Assembly: GCF_030272615.1 (NCBI RefSeq)
Contig: NC_081414.1
Location: 825,434,896-825,498,895 of the forward strand
Source: Cryptomeria japonica
Lineage: Eukaryota > Streptophyta > Pinopsida > Cupressales > Cupressaceae
Length of the DNA stretch: 64,000 nt
Direction of reading: 5' to 3'
Position numbers and translations under genes: made by a program. Shown here piece by piece: positions 1 to 11,414 of the stretch. The notes under the pieces are model-generated. The model searched no databases. It was not told where the DNA came from and saw only the letters and a program-made list of their open reading frames with translations. Each line of letters starts with the position of its first letter. Positions within the stretch are counted from its first letter, which is position 1.

Positions 1-1
1 T

Positions 2-1828
2 CCATCTTTTGACAAATCGGACTGGAGAGCCTTTTATGCAAGAGAACTTGAAGAAACCAGGAAGGAGAATGAAGAGCTTGAAGAACTTGAAGCACTATTT
101 GCAAGGAAAATGCCAAAAGGTCCAATTGGAAGTAAGTATGAAGGTAAAGCACCCTTTAAATGTTTTAATTGCAATAAGATTGGTCATATGGCTTCAAGAT
201 GCCCTGATAGACATGCTAGACTAAGAGAAGAAGCTAGAAGAACATACAAGCCTAATCCTGAATATCAGAGATACAGATTTAAAAAGAACAAAGATAAATC
301 TTGTTACATTGCTGATGAAGGTGTGACTGATGATTCTGATGAGGATCCAACAGACAATGGATGGATTTTTGTTGCTATAACAGAAGATCAACCGGCACCT
401 ACTGCTCAACCGATAGAACAAGCCCTAGCAGATAAAGTTGAATCAAAGGATGAATGGATTATTGACTCAGGATGTTCACATCACATGACTGGAGACAAAG
501 GTAAATTCTTGAACTTTCAAGAATACAATGGAGGTTTAGTAAGATTTGGAGATGACAAAGCCTACTCAATCAAAGGTAAGGGTTCAATATCTCTTGATGG
601 TAAACATAACACTGAAAATGTCTACTATGTTGAAGGATTAAAGCATAATATTTTAAGTGTTGTTCAATTAGTTGAGAAAGGTTTTCAGTTACAATTTAAA
701 AATGGAAAATGCAAAATCATGAATAGAACTGGTTTGGAAATTGCACCTGGTAATCAAACTAGAGGTAATATGTTTCATTTGAATAATAGTGAAAAGGCAT
801 GCTTAATTACACATATAGATGAAAGTTGGTTATGGCATAAAAGACTATGTCATGTAAATTTTGATTGCATGGTAAAAATCAATACTTCTAAGGCAGTTAG
901 AGATCTACCTAAAATTGTGAAACCTCATAATACAATTTGCAAGGAATGTCAATTTGGAAAACAAGTTAGAGCTAGTTTCAAAAGTATTCTAGAAAAATCC
1001 AATAATGCTCTTGATTTAATTCACACTGATTTATGTGGTCCAGCTAGAACTAAAAGCTTACAAGATGATAGATATTTCATGCTAATTATTGATGATTATT
1101 CTAGAATGTGTCGGGTTACTTTTCTCAGAGAAAAATCAGAAGCACTTGGGAAGTTCAAACTATTTAAAGCAATGGTTGAAAATAAGACCGATAAGAAAAT
1201 AAAATGTTTAAGATCAGATCAAGGAGGAGAATTCACATCTAAAGATTTTAATACATTCTGTGAAGTGAATGGAATCAAAAGACAGTTATCAGCACCTCGG
1301 ACACCACAACAGAATGGAGTTGTTGAAAGGAAAAATAGAACTATCTTGGATGCAGCAAGAAGTATGTTATCAGAAGCAAATCTACCACATGTGTACTGGA
1401 GAGAGGCAATAAGCACTGTTGTCTATACATTCAACAAAGTTCACATCAAAGCTAAAACCGGTAAGACCCCTCATGAACTATGGTTTGGTAATACTCCTAC
1501 TCTTAAGTATTTCAGAATTTTTGGAAGTAAATGTTATATTAGAAGAGATGAATATATTGGCAAATTTGATCCTAGAAGTGATGAAGGAATATTTCTTGGT
1601 TATTCATCTAAAAGCAAGGCATATAGATGTTTCAATAAAAGATTACAGAAAATTGTTGAGAGTACAAATGTAAAGATCGATGAACAATTCAGAGGAACTT
1701 CAAGATATATAGACTCTGAACCGGAAATAGAAATTATGACAAATGAACCTACAATGAATCCACTGGTACAAAATGATGATCCAGTTACTCTGGTATCATC
1801 AGAGGATTCCACAGTAATTGAAGAATAA
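2..1828 (+). pseudogene. gag C-terminus, protease and integrase of copia element A
   Basis: The frame is open from base 2 to a TAA at 1826-1828. It starts inside gag. A CCHC zinc knuckle (C-F-N-C, G-H, C) lies at about 160-205. The aspartic protease signature D-S-G-C lies near 465. The pre-integrase HHCC zinc finger follows (H-K-R-L-C-H at 835-850, C-X2-C near 940). The integrase core has the catalytic Asp in HTDLCGP (about 1023), the second Asp in RSDQGGEF (about 1215) and Glu in NGVVERKNR (about 1320). All three catalytic residues are present. Compared with copy C this copy is better preserved. Product role by family: RNA packaging, polyprotein cleavage and DNA integration. A second stop, TAG, follows two codons later, so the pol frame is interrupted before reverse transcriptase. 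Confidence 0.88.
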
Positions 1829-3493
1829 CAATAGACTAAGACACCCCGGAATGTAAGATTGAATCATTTTGAAGATCAGATAATTGGAAGCAAATTTAAA
1901 GGAGTTATGACAAGAGGAAAATTGGAAAATGAAGAGGTATGTCTTATTTCTCAAATTGAACCATTATTTATCAATGAGGCATGTGAAGATAAATTTTGGA
2001 TTAAAGCCATGGAAGAAGAATTAGGACAAATTGAGAAAAATAATACTTGGACATTAGTTCCCCGGCCTAAAGATAAAAATGTAATTGGAACCAAATGGGT
2101 ATTTAGAAACAAACTTAATGAAAATGGTAAGGTTGTCAAAAATAAAGCAAGACTAGTGTGTAAGGGATATTCTGAGAAAGAAGGAGTTGATTACAATGAA
2201 ACCTTTGCACCGGTAGCCAGAATTGAGGTAGTTAGATTATTATTGGCTTTTGCAGCTCACAAGGATTACAAAGTTTATCAAATGGATATTAAATGTGCAT
2301 TTTTGAATGGAGATCTTGAAGAGGAAGTTTATATTGAACAACCTGATGGATTTTCTTTGACAGATGACAATGATATGGTTTGCAGATTAAGAAAAGCTCT
2401 GTATGGATTGAAACAAGCCCCAAGAGCTTGGTATGCAAGATTGGATAAGTATCTTTTAAAGATTGGTTTTACTAAAGGAAATGCAGATAGCAATTTATAT
2501 TACAAAGTAACTAATGATGACATCTTGATTATTGAAGTATTTGTTGATGATATAATCTTTGGAGGAAAAGATGGATTATGCAAAGAATTTTCTCTTGAAA
2601 TGTAGCAAGAATTTGAAATGTCTATGATTGGAGATATAAAATTCTTTTTAGGATTGCATATTTTACAGACTGATAAAGGTATATTTTTTAGTCAATCCAA
2701 GTACTTGAAAGAACTACTAAAGAAATTTGGGATGGAGAACTCTAAACTGGTAAGCACACCTATGACTACAAATGACAAATTATCTCAAAGGGACGAATCT
2801 ACACCTGTTAATCCAACTAGATACAAATCTATGATAGGAGGTTTACTGTATTTGACACAAACCAGACCTGATATTATGAATGTAGTATGTATAGTTTCTA
2901 GATTTCAGAGTAATCCTAGGGAAAATCATGAATCAGCAGTGAAAAGGATTTTCTGCTACTTACAAGGCACAACAAATCTTGGATTATGGTATCCTAAAGA
3001 TGAAAATTTTGATCTATGTGCATATACAAATGCAAATTGGCCAGGAGATGTGGATGATAGAAAAAGCACCACTGGAGGAGCATTCTTTCTTGGAAAGAGA
3101 TTAGTTTCTTGGTTAAGTAAGAAACAGAGTTGTACATCTTTATCAATAGCAGAATCAGAATATGTTGCAGCAGCAACAAAATGTACACAAGGACTTTGGC
3201 TTAAGCAAATGTTGAAAGACATAAAGGTAAAATGCAAGGAACCTATTACTATATACTGTGATAACACTGCATCAATTGATATATCTGAAAATCCGGTATT
3301 ACATTCTAAAACAAAACATGTTTCTATCAAACTAAATTTTCTAAGGGAAAAAGTTGAAGAAAAAGAGATAAAACTGGTTTATGTGAATACTAAAGAACAA
3401 CTTGCAGATATTTTCACAAAACCTTTGCCTAAGGAAACTTTTGAGTATCTCAGAGATCAGCTTAGAGTCATACCACCACTGATAGAGACTTAG
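1829..3493 (+). pseudogene. Reverse transcriptase and RNase H of copia element A
   Basis: The frame continues that of the upstream part after two stops. It shows the copia RT landmarks: [46 protein letters not shown], and the catalytic F-V-D-D near 2537-2548. A TAG at 2603-2605 replaces the CAG seen in copy C. RNase H follows (about 2995-3450). Its first acidic motif reads Y-T-N-A-N-W-P-G-D where the family, and copy C at the first position, has Asp (Y-T-D-A-N-W in C). A likely catalytic residue is therefore lost. The end matches the usual A-D-I-F-T-K-P-L-P close and terminates at 3491-3493. The copy is probably inactive. Confidence 0.88.
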
Positions 3494-3898
3494 ACAGTTG
3501 ATGATTGTCATCAACTGGCAGAATTAAATGGACAAATATTTATTCCGATATTTGATGACGAAGCTACTTCAAAGGGGGAGTAGTTGGTATATAGAATTGG
3601 TTGGTATTTTGTATGAACTTGACCTTTTGTGACTTTGGCATTTGATGTCAAAGGGGGAGAGATATCTATGGAAAAACACATTATCTTTTTGGTAAGGAAA
3701 AGAGATTTTAGGGGAGAGATTTTTAAAAACACATTTAGGGGAGAGATTTTGAAAAACACATTTAAGAAGAAATTGGTATGAAAGATTGTTACTCCCAGGG
3801 GGAGAAATCGGGATTGATAGTTTGTATTTGGCATTTCTGTTTTGGCACTGTGATGGTTTTTTCCATCTTGTGTTGCCATCAATGCCAAAGGGGGAGAT
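3494..3898 (+). promoter_or_regulatory. 3' region of element A with reiterated polypurine tracts
   Basis: This non-coding stretch lies between the RNase H stop and the LTR. It contains at least six purine runs of the form AAAGGGGGAG or TTAGGGGAGAG, near 3570, 3650, 3711, 3737, 3797 and 3885. The last one (3885-3897) directly abuts the LTR and is the expected plus-strand primer site. Repeated polypurine tracts are described for Sireviruses. The two tracts near 3711 and 3737 sit in a short tandem duplication. Confidence 0.75.
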
Positions 3899-4357
3899 TG
3901 TTGGTATTCTGGTATGGTTTTGTCATTGATGTCAACACCTACTAAGTAAAAGAGATCCAACAACATTCATCGGCAAGCAGTAATTTGTGCAACAGTTATT
4001 GGTATATGGTCAACCGGCAAGATATAATCTTCACCGGTACCTGGAATGACATGGAAGACACTTGGTAATGTCGAAGACATCATGTGGACACTTTATTTTG
4101 AAGTAATAATCATTGGTATATTCATATTTGCATATTTGCTTTTACCGGCAAAAAGGTCTAGGTTATCTAGGGTTACACCGGTAGGTTTATCTTTTCCAGA
4201 TCAGCATGGTACACTATGGAGATGATTTATTATTGTTGTAAATGCATTAAGCCGACATGATTAATCATTTATTGCATCGGCTATTATATTATTTGTAAAA
4301 TATTTTTATTGTAATATCTTGTAGAGCTGACCTACTAAAATTGGTCTTAGGGTATGG

Positions 4358-4364
4358 TATAAAT
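4358..4364 (+). promoter_or_regulatory. TATA box of LTR1
   Basis: TATAAAT lies in a block conserved in the two LTRs of element C (11882-11888 and 17535-17541). It sits about 590 bp before the LTR end, a plausible U3/R position. The transcription start itself cannot be seen. Confidence 0.6.
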
Positions 4365-4899
4365 GTAAGATCTTATTTGTAAGATCAAGTGTTGAATGCA
4401 AAAAAGATATAAGTAAAGGTATATGCGAGATAAAGTAGAGGCATACACGAAGACATCATTTGAAGGTGAAGTTAGGTTTTTGTAGAAGCATATCAGCATT
4501 ACACCGGTACTGAATCCAGCATATGAAGATGCTATTTTGTGCAGTATATTCTTATTGGATTTAACCATCCAAATATAGTCAGTGTGACTCCCATTTGTGA
4601 TTGAGCAGTGAGCCCTAGGCTGTTGGCCTTTCTGCATGTGCAGACCCCTTTTGTACACTTACTATCTGCAGTAGTATCATCTGATTGTGGGTAAGGTTTC
4701 CCACTGTGGTTTCTCCCCTTACAGGGTTTCCACGTACAAATATTGGTGTCATGTGTTGTGGATGACTTTGTGTTTATGTTTTATGCATTAATTCTTACTG
4801 GTATAGCAATTTACTGTTAACACTGTCTACCGGCATACTAAACTATTTTACTAGTATTAAGTATTAAGTTGGTTAATAAGTTTTTTATCTGAATTTATT

Positions 4900-4938
4900 A
4901 GACAACTGATTCACCCCCCCCCCCTCTCTCAGTTGTCT
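4900..4938 (+). other. U5 hairpin with C-rich loop in LTR1
   Basis: AGACAACTGA (4900-4909) is exactly complementary to TCAGTTGTCT (4929-4938), enclosing a TTCACCCC...CTC loop. The same architecture with other stem sequences is present at the ends of the E, LTR3 and LTR4 LTRs. Confidence 0.7.
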
Positions 4939-4953
4939 CCGGGACCTAACAAT

Positions 4954-4965
4954 TGGTATCAGAGC
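4954..4965 (+). promoter_or_regulatory. Primer binding site of element B
   Basis: TGGTATCAGAGC begins two bases after the LTR end. It is the usual primer site complementary to the 3' end of plant initiator methionine tRNA, used by most copia elements. It marks 4951 as the LTR boundary. Confidence 0.9.
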
Positions 4966-5008
4966 TTAGTCCTCTTTTTGCAAAAGTTTAACAACTTGAG
5001 GAGATCCA

Positions 5009-6411
5009 ATATCTACTAATTATTTCAGGAAGGATGGTCCTAAACTTGATGGAACCAACTATGGGATATGGAAGATCAGAATGGAGACAAATCTAAATTG
5101 CATTGGTAAAGACATCTGGGAAGTTACCAAGAATGGTTATACTACTATTGTAGCTGATCAGACTGCTCCAACTACCTTAGCCAAAGATGAAGAAAATGAT
5201 TGCAAAGGAAGAGAAGCACTCTTGAGCGCATTATCAGATCAACAAATCATGGGATTATCAGATAGGTCTAATACTAAAGCTATTTGGGATCATTTGGAAA
5301 CATTGAATGAAGGAGATTCCACAGTCAAAATTGCAAAGCTTGAAAGCTTCCGAGTTAGGTATGAACATCTGAAAATGGAAGAAGATGAAAGGATTTCTGC
5401 TTTTATGGAAAGAGTAAATGAAATTGTTTTGGGTATCAAATGTTGTGGAGGAACCTTGAGTGAGGATGAGAGTGTTTCAAAAAATTTGAGAGGTTTGCCA
5501 CCAGCATATAAAATGAAGGTTACTGCTATAAATGAGTTGAGAACAATGCCTAATACATCAGTAACTAGGGATACATTGATTGGAAAACTTTCAGCTTTTG
5601 AAATTAAGGAATTTGGTCCTGTTGCTACTATAAAGACTGATTTGGCCTTTAAAGCATCAACATCATCTGCTCCATCTTTTGACAAATCAAACTGGAGAGC
5701 CTTTTATGCAAGAGAACTTGAAGAAACCAGGAAGGAGAATGAAGAGCTTGAAGAACTTGAAGCACTATTTGCAAGGAAAATGCCAAAAGGTCCAATTGGA
5801 AGTAAGTATTTAGGTAAAGCACCCTTTAAATGTTTTAACTGCAATAAGATTGGTCATATGGCTTCAAGATGCCTTGATAGACATGCTAGACTAAGAGAAG
5901 AAGCTAGAAGAACATACAAGCCTAATCCTGAATATCAGAGATACAGATTTAAAAAGAACAAAGATAAATCTTGTTACATTGTTGATGAAGGTGTGACTAA
6001 TGATTCTGATGAGGATCCAACAGACAATGGATGGATTTTTGTTTCTATAACAAAAGATCAATTGGCACCTACTACTCAACCGGTAGAACAAGCCCTAGCA
6101 GATAAAGTTGAATCAAAGGATGAATGGATTATTGACTCAGGATGCTCACATCACATGACTGGAGACAAAGGTAAATTCTTGAACTTTCAAGAATACAATG
6201 GAGGTTTAGTAAGATTTGGAGATGACAAAGCCTGTTCAATCAAAGGTAAGGGTTCAATATCTCTTGATGGTAAACATAACACTGACAATGTCTACTATGT
6301 TGAAGGATTAAAGCATAATCTTTTAAGTGTTGGTCAATTAGTTGAGAAAGGTTTTCAGTTATAATTTAAAAATGGAAAATGCAAAATCATGAATAGAACT
6401 GGTTTGGAAAT
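5009..6411 (+). pseudogene. gag and protease part of copia element B
   Basis: This copy corresponds to the gag start of element C, but the start codon is ATA (5009-5011) where C has ATG. The next in-frame ATG is 5081. The N-terminal gag domain of the UBN2 type spans about 5030-5600. The zinc knuckle lies at about 5830-5872 and the protease D-S-G near 6136. The frame is open to a TAA at 6362-6364, where A has CAA. A few more family bases follow, then the sequence switches at about 6412 to the unrelated-looking copia element D. The copy is a 5' fragment: no integrase or RT of this family follows. Confidence 0.85.
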
Positions 6412-6424
6412 TGCAAAAGAAATT
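6402..6424 (+). other. Junction between element B and element D
   Basis: Up to about 6411 the sequence follows family A/B. From about 6416 it follows the D family, which reads into its own pre-integrase region. The nine bases GAAATTGCA occur twice here, three bases apart, once on each side of the switch. Both families carry this 9-mer near the same gene position, so recombination or template switching at a short homology is the likely cause. Confidence 0.65.
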
Positions 6425-9295
6425 GCAATGTCTTTTGGGTTGATGGACTAAAACATAACCTCTTGAGTGTTGGACAACTTAATGATAAGGGTTATCTACT
6501 TGATTTCAATTGTGGAGTGTGCAGTATTCTTGGAAACAATGGAGAATTGATTGCCACTGGAAAGCAGACTAGAGGTAATCTATTTCATCTGAATACTAAT
6601 GTAAATGATTGTTTGGTGGTGAAGATTGGAGATAGCTGGTTGTGGCAAAAGAGATTTTGTCATGTCAATTTTCATAATTTGATTAAAGTTAGTAAGTCAA
6701 GTATTGTGAGAGGTTTGCCCCAGCTTGTGAAACCGGACAATGTGTTATGCAAGGACTGTCAGATGGGTAATATGACCTCTATATCTTTTAAGATTAAGTC
6801 TTTCTCTTTAGAGAATATTCTTGATTTGGTGCATACTGATCTTTGTGGTCCTATGAGGACTAAGAGCTATTTTGGTGATAAGTACTTCATGATCTTTACT
6901 GATAATTTTTCCAAAATGATGTGGGTAACTTTTCTATTAGAAAAGTCTGAGGCATTCAGTAAATTTAAAGCATTTAAACTCTTGCTGAGAAAGATACTGG
7001 GAAGAATCTAAAATGTTTGAGATCTGATTGGGGAGGTTAATTTACTTTTGATGAGTTTGTGAAGTTTTTTGATGAACAGGGAATTAAGAGGCAAATGTCA
7101 ACTCCTAGAACTCCACAACAAAATGGGATAGTAGAGAGAATGAATAGAACAGTTGTTGAAGCTTCTAGAACCATTATTATTCAAGGTGAAGTACCGAAGA
7201 TGTTTTGGAGAGAAGCATATAGTACTCTTGTTTATACTTTGAACCAGGTACTTGTCAAGAAAGGTAATAACAAAACACTTTATGAATTATGGCAGGGAAA
7301 GACTCCTAGTGTAAGTTATTTCAAAAAAATTGGGAGTAAATCTTTTATTAAGAGAGATGATTACACTGAAAAGTTTGATGCTAAGTGTGAAGAAGGCATT
7401 TTTCTTGGTTACTCTACAAAGAGTAGGGCATTTTAATGTTATAACAAGAGAACTAAGAAGATAGAAGAGAGTGCTAATGTGAAGATAGATGATCTCTCTG
7501 AGAAATCTAGCGAGACCAGTAGATCTAAGCCTAAGAAAGATGAAGAAAGACTTGTTTTTACATAATCAGAAGTGCAAAAGGATGACAAGAAAAATGTTGT
7601 AGAAATAGGTGCTCAATCAGTAAATGCAGAGAGTGATGAAGAAGATGAAGAACATGAAGCAGGAAGCACAAAAGCATAATTGGTAATACAAAGATATATC
7701 AAGCTAAATCACTCAGAAGAATAAATAATTGGAGATAAAAATTCTAGAGTACAAAATAGGAGGAAAATTAGAGAAAACTCTTGTCTGATTTCTACTATTG
7801 AGCCAAAAATAGTAAGAGAGACATTAAAGGATGATGACTAGATTAATGCAATGAATGAGGAGTTGGATTAGATAGAGAAGAACAAGACATGGTCACTTGT
7901 TCCCAGACTGGAAGACAAGAATGTGATTGGAACTAAATGGGTCTTTAGAAATAAGTTAATTGAAGAAGGTAAGGTTGTGACAAATAAAGCAAGATTGGTT
8001 TGCAAAGGCTATGCACAAGAAGGAGAATATTATGGTGAAACCTTTGCACCTATGGTGAGATTAGAAGGAGTAAGGATGCTACTTGCTTATGTTGTAATTA
8101 AAGGATTTAAAGTCTATCAGATGGATATTAAATCAACTTTTCTTAATGGCATCCTTGAAGAAGTGTACATAGAACAACCATATGGATTTTCTTTGTCTGA
8201 AGGCAAAGATATGGTTTGCAAACTACATAAGGCACTGTATGGATTGAAGTAGGTACTGAGAGCATGATTTGAAAGGTTGCATGCACACCTGATCAAGATA
8301 GGATTCCAACGTACAAGTAAGGACAATAACATATATCTTAAGACTGATGGAGACAAAGTATTGATAGCTAAAGTATTTGTGGATGACATAATTTTTGGTG
8401 GTAATGATGATTTATGCATGGGTTTTTCTAAGGAGATGAAAAAGGAATTTGAGATGTCTCTTACTGGTAAAATTAAAATTTTCATTGGGTTGTAGGTCCA
8501 ACAATTGGATGGTGGAATATTTATCTGTCAGAGTAAATATCCTAAAGAGGTGTTGAAAATATTTGGCATGGAGGATTGTAAACCGGTTGGTACTCCGATG
8601 GTGACAAGTTGCAAGTTGTCTAAACAAGATGATTCACCATCTATTGATGAGAAAGAATATAGGTCTATGATTGGTAAATTGCATTATCTCGTTCATAGCA
8701 GACCTGATATTACACATGTTGTTGGATTGGTTGCTATATTTCAAAAGGATCCCAAGGATACTCACTTGGTAGTGGTGAAAAAGATATTCCAGTACCTGAA
8801 AGGCACATTAGATTATGGTTTATGGTATCCTTATAAAGGAAATTTTTCTTTGAATGTGTTTGCTGGTACAGATTGGGCAGGCAATGTTGATGACTAGAAA
8901 AGCACTACCGATGGAGCTTTTCTTCTTGGAGGTAGATTGGATTCTTGGACATGAAGCAAATGTGTGTTTCTCAGTCAATGACAGGGGCAGAATATGTTGC
9001 AGCTTCAATGAATAGTACGCAGGCAATCTGGATGAGACATGTGCTTGAAGGATTCAAATTTGATATGTTTGAACCGGTAACTATTTATTGTGACAATACT
9101 AGTGCAATTAATATTTCAAAAAACCTTGTGTTACATGCAAGAACAAAGCACATAGAATTTAAATATCATTTTCTAAGGGAAAGAGTACAGGAGAAACAAG
9201 TCAGAATGGAGTATGTGACAAGCAAAGAGTAGCTAGTAGACATTTTCACTAAACCATTACCAAAGACTACCTTTGAGTATCTCAAAGTAAATTAG
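6416..9295 (+). pseudogene. Decayed pol of copia element D (integrase, RT, RNase H)
   Basis: Pieces in order are: pre-integrase finger and integrase N-part (6416-7011, with H-T-D-L-C-G-P near 6835), a frameshift near 7011, integrase C-part (7059-7436, Q-Q-N-G-I-V-E-R-M-N-R), a decayed linker (7437-7900), RT (7923-8495, Y-Q-M-D-I-K and F-V-D-D near 8380) and RNase H (8505-9290, with I-Y-C-D-N-T near 9085). The integrase Asp region reads R-S-D-W-G-G, with a stop after it. More than ten stops or frameshifts interrupt the frame, so this copy is much older than A. The RNase H loop has another stop at 8895. The end matches the copia close I-F-T-K-P-L-P near 9242-9262. It is a different copia family from A, B and C. 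Confidence 0.85.
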
Positions 9296-9523
9296 GGGTT
9301 AGACCCCTACATAAGAAGAACTAGGATGCAGGAGACACATCAATCCAGAAGGCTTAATGACTATTTTTCACTTTGGATTGATGAGATGCAGGCTACTTCG
9401 TAGGGGGAGCAACTTAGATGAGTTTGCAGACATGTTGAAGTTAGCAGCAACAGATTTGATGACCAGTGATGCATATGCACCTTTGGCATTGCTGCCAAAG
9501 GGGGAGAAGAAATATGATAAGGA
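9296..9523 (+). other. 3' untranslated region of element D, up to the E insertion
   Basis: No gene is seen. Two purine tracts (GTAGGGGGAG near 9401 and CCAAAGGGGGAGAAG near 9494) resemble those before the 3' ends of the other copia copies. The stretch ends with AAGGA (9519-9523), the left copy of the target duplication of element E. The D tail resumes at 27997. Confidence 0.7.
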
Positions 9524-10684
9524 TGTTGGCATTTTGATGATGTTTTGATTGTCATTAATGGACACACACTTTCTTGATGTATGAGTTATGCTCAACCAGT
9601 AATTGCTCCAACCGTTATTATGTATTATAGTCTTTAGACTATTGGTGTTTTGCAGAAGATGTTTACCGGTCACAAATTGACTGAAGACCTCAAGCGGTAT
9701 GGAGAACCCAAGTGGTATGAAGACCTCAAGCGGTTCGAGCATCACAAGTGACACAAAGGACCCAAGCGATACTTAACACTATGATCTACCAGTCTTCATT
9801 TTTGACAACCAGTCATCGGTATATTGTATGAACTGGTATTACTCTATGATGAATTACCAACCGGTATTTTTGTGATGAGTTATCATCCATAGACAATTTG
9901 GCGGTGATTTTGTGCCATGTTACCAAATGTGTCTAGATGCACTGAACCTAGGAACTTGTAGTATAATCCTATTGGACCGACATGAAATCAGTTTCCTTTA
10001 TAAGGACATCATGTCTAGATTTTGTATGGATGAGAGATGTATGAAGTATGAGAAGGTTATGTGTGATCTTTGCAGAGAAGATTAGGTCTGTGTGAAGAGT
10101 TAGAGTGTGGAGATATTGAAGACTGAAGTAATGCTGAAATGCATTAACAATGAGCTATCAAACATCTAACCAAGCATACTGTGCTAGTATCTAGATCACT
10201 CACTTGTTGATTACTCACATCTTTGACAAGTCTGAAACCCTTAACCAAGTAGGCCCAGCAAAGCCTTTGTAAATCCTCCAACAAGGTGGTTCACAACTGT
10301 AGATCTGAAATCCTCTCACAAGGTAGTCTTTAACAGGACTTATCTCCTAACAGAGATCTAGATTCCTAACAGGATCTGTTCTGGTGAAGAACATTGTATG
10401 ACCTTAACCGGTCTAACCTTAACTAGTCTGGTTTCTATTCTGTAGATAGTTACTTGTGAGTTTCTGCTCACCATAGTTTTCCCCATTTGGGTTTTCATGT
10501 CAAATATCTTGTGTTATGGTGATTGCGCTCTTGTGGGTTAATGCTTTGTTTGCTATTTGGTTTGCATTTATCTTAACTGGTTTATTACTGAATCTGTTGT
10601 ACCGGTTATCTGCTAAATTGTTTAAGAGTTTGAGTTTAGTATTTTTTGGTATACTAATTCACCCCCCTCTCTTAGTATTCATCA
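9524..10684 (+). repeat. 5' LTR of element E (LTR2)
   Basis: TGTTGGCATT...AGTATTCATCA, bounded by the target duplication on the left and the primer site on the right. TATAAGG at 9999-10005 is shared with the 3' LTR (27320-27326) and is the likely TATA box. The end carries arms ATACTAA (10651-10657) and TTAGTAT (10672-10678) around a C-rich loop. Differences from the 3' LTR are mostly transitions, many at former CCGGT sites. Confidence 0.92.
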
Positions 10685-10686
10685 AT

Positions 10687-10698
10687 TGGTATCAAAGC
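10687..10698 (+). promoter_or_regulatory. Primer binding site of element E
   Basis: TGGTATCAAAGC lies two bases after the 5' LTR. It is the initiator methionine tRNA site with one change from the TGGTATCAGAGC of LTR1. Confidence 0.85.
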
Positions 10699-10733
10699 CA
10701 ACCTTTCTATAAGTCTAACCACTTGGAAGGAGA

Positions 10734-11414
10734 TATGGGGGAATACACTATGAGGGAACTTGCTCATCATCTCACTTAGATTGAGAGAGCCTATGATGAA
10801 CTCAAAGTCAAGTATATAAAGCCTCTTTGGCCAAGAGAAGAGAGCATGCTGAGAAACTGATGGAACTTACTAAAAATAGCTCTTTTGATGAAGCAGATAT
10901 GGATGCCCTAGTTGAAGAATTTGAAAAACTGAATGAATCTAAAGCCAACCTGAGAAAGGAGTTGGAAGGACTGACTATCAGAATGTGTCAAGAGCTTGAG
11001 AACCGAAGGAAAGCTAAAGATCTGGTAAAAGACAAAGGTCATGAGATCTCCAAGCTAAAGCAAGAAATCAGTGCCCTTAACACTCATCTCCAAGAGAGTA
11101 AAGTGGAAAAAGAAGAAATGCAAGGTGAACTAAACATGGCTATTCCTGAGAATGCAACCTTGATGGAATCCAGTGCTGCTATTTCCAAGGAACTTACTGA
11201 GTCAAAGGAGATACTTGCCAAATTCAATAAGAGCACTATTAAGCTAGAGCAAAAACTGGAATCAGCAAAACCGGTAAATAATACCATTGGACTTGGTTTC
11301 TCTGGGTATGAGGAAGGTGAGACCTCTGGAAAAAAAGATGAAGCATCAAAGAAGCAACCAACATCCAAGGATAAAGGTAAGCAAAAGTTTAAACCTATTT
11401 TCTTTAATTGTCTC
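10734..11414 (+). pseudogene. gag of element E, N-terminal coiled-coil part
   Basis: An ATG at 10734 opens a frame (M-G-E-Y-T-M) that stops at 10777. The main frame then runs one register off from about 10815, so a frameshift lies between. The main part is Lys/Glu-rich with heptad-like spacing typical of a long coiled coil (K-L-N-E-S-K-A-N-L-R-K-E-L-E, I-S-K-L-K-Q-E-I), then a charged linker. It ends in the first half of a zinc knuckle, which the insertion of element C cuts at 11414. The minus-strand gag of element F has the same plan. By family role it would be the structural protein of the particle, but this copy is broken. Confidence 0.75.

Larger units (their letters stand above)
1..4951 (+). 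mobile_element. Copia element A (Sirevirus-like), 3' part with 3' LTR
   Basis: This is the 3' part of a Ty1/copia retrotransposon entering from outside the window. The order gag end, protease, integrase, reverse transcriptase, RNase H, purine-rich 3' region, LTR is the copia order. Zinc knuckle, DSG protease, D-D-E integrase and FVDD reverse transcriptase motifs are all readable. The frame is broken only by three or four in-frame stops (1826, 1832, 2603), with no frameshift seen, so decay is mild. Its 3' LTR (3899-4951) also serves as the 5' LTR of the next copy (B). The window therefore starts inside an internal-LTR-internal arrangement of one family. The Sirevirus placement rests on the repeated purine tracts, the palindrome-rich LTR and the primer site, and is an inference. 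Confidence 0.9.
3899..4951 (+). repeat. LTR1: 3' LTR of A and 5' LTR of B
   Basis: The LTR starts TGTTGGTATT right after a polypurine tract and ends GACCTAACA right before the primer site. It is 1,053 bp. Two further copies at 11415-12479 and 17068-18129 share the sequence throughout. A TATAAAT element at 4358-4364 is conserved in all three copies and is the likely promoter. Near the end a C-run is flanked by complementary arms (see 4900-4938). ACCGGT-type palindromes occur several times. Confidence 0.92.
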
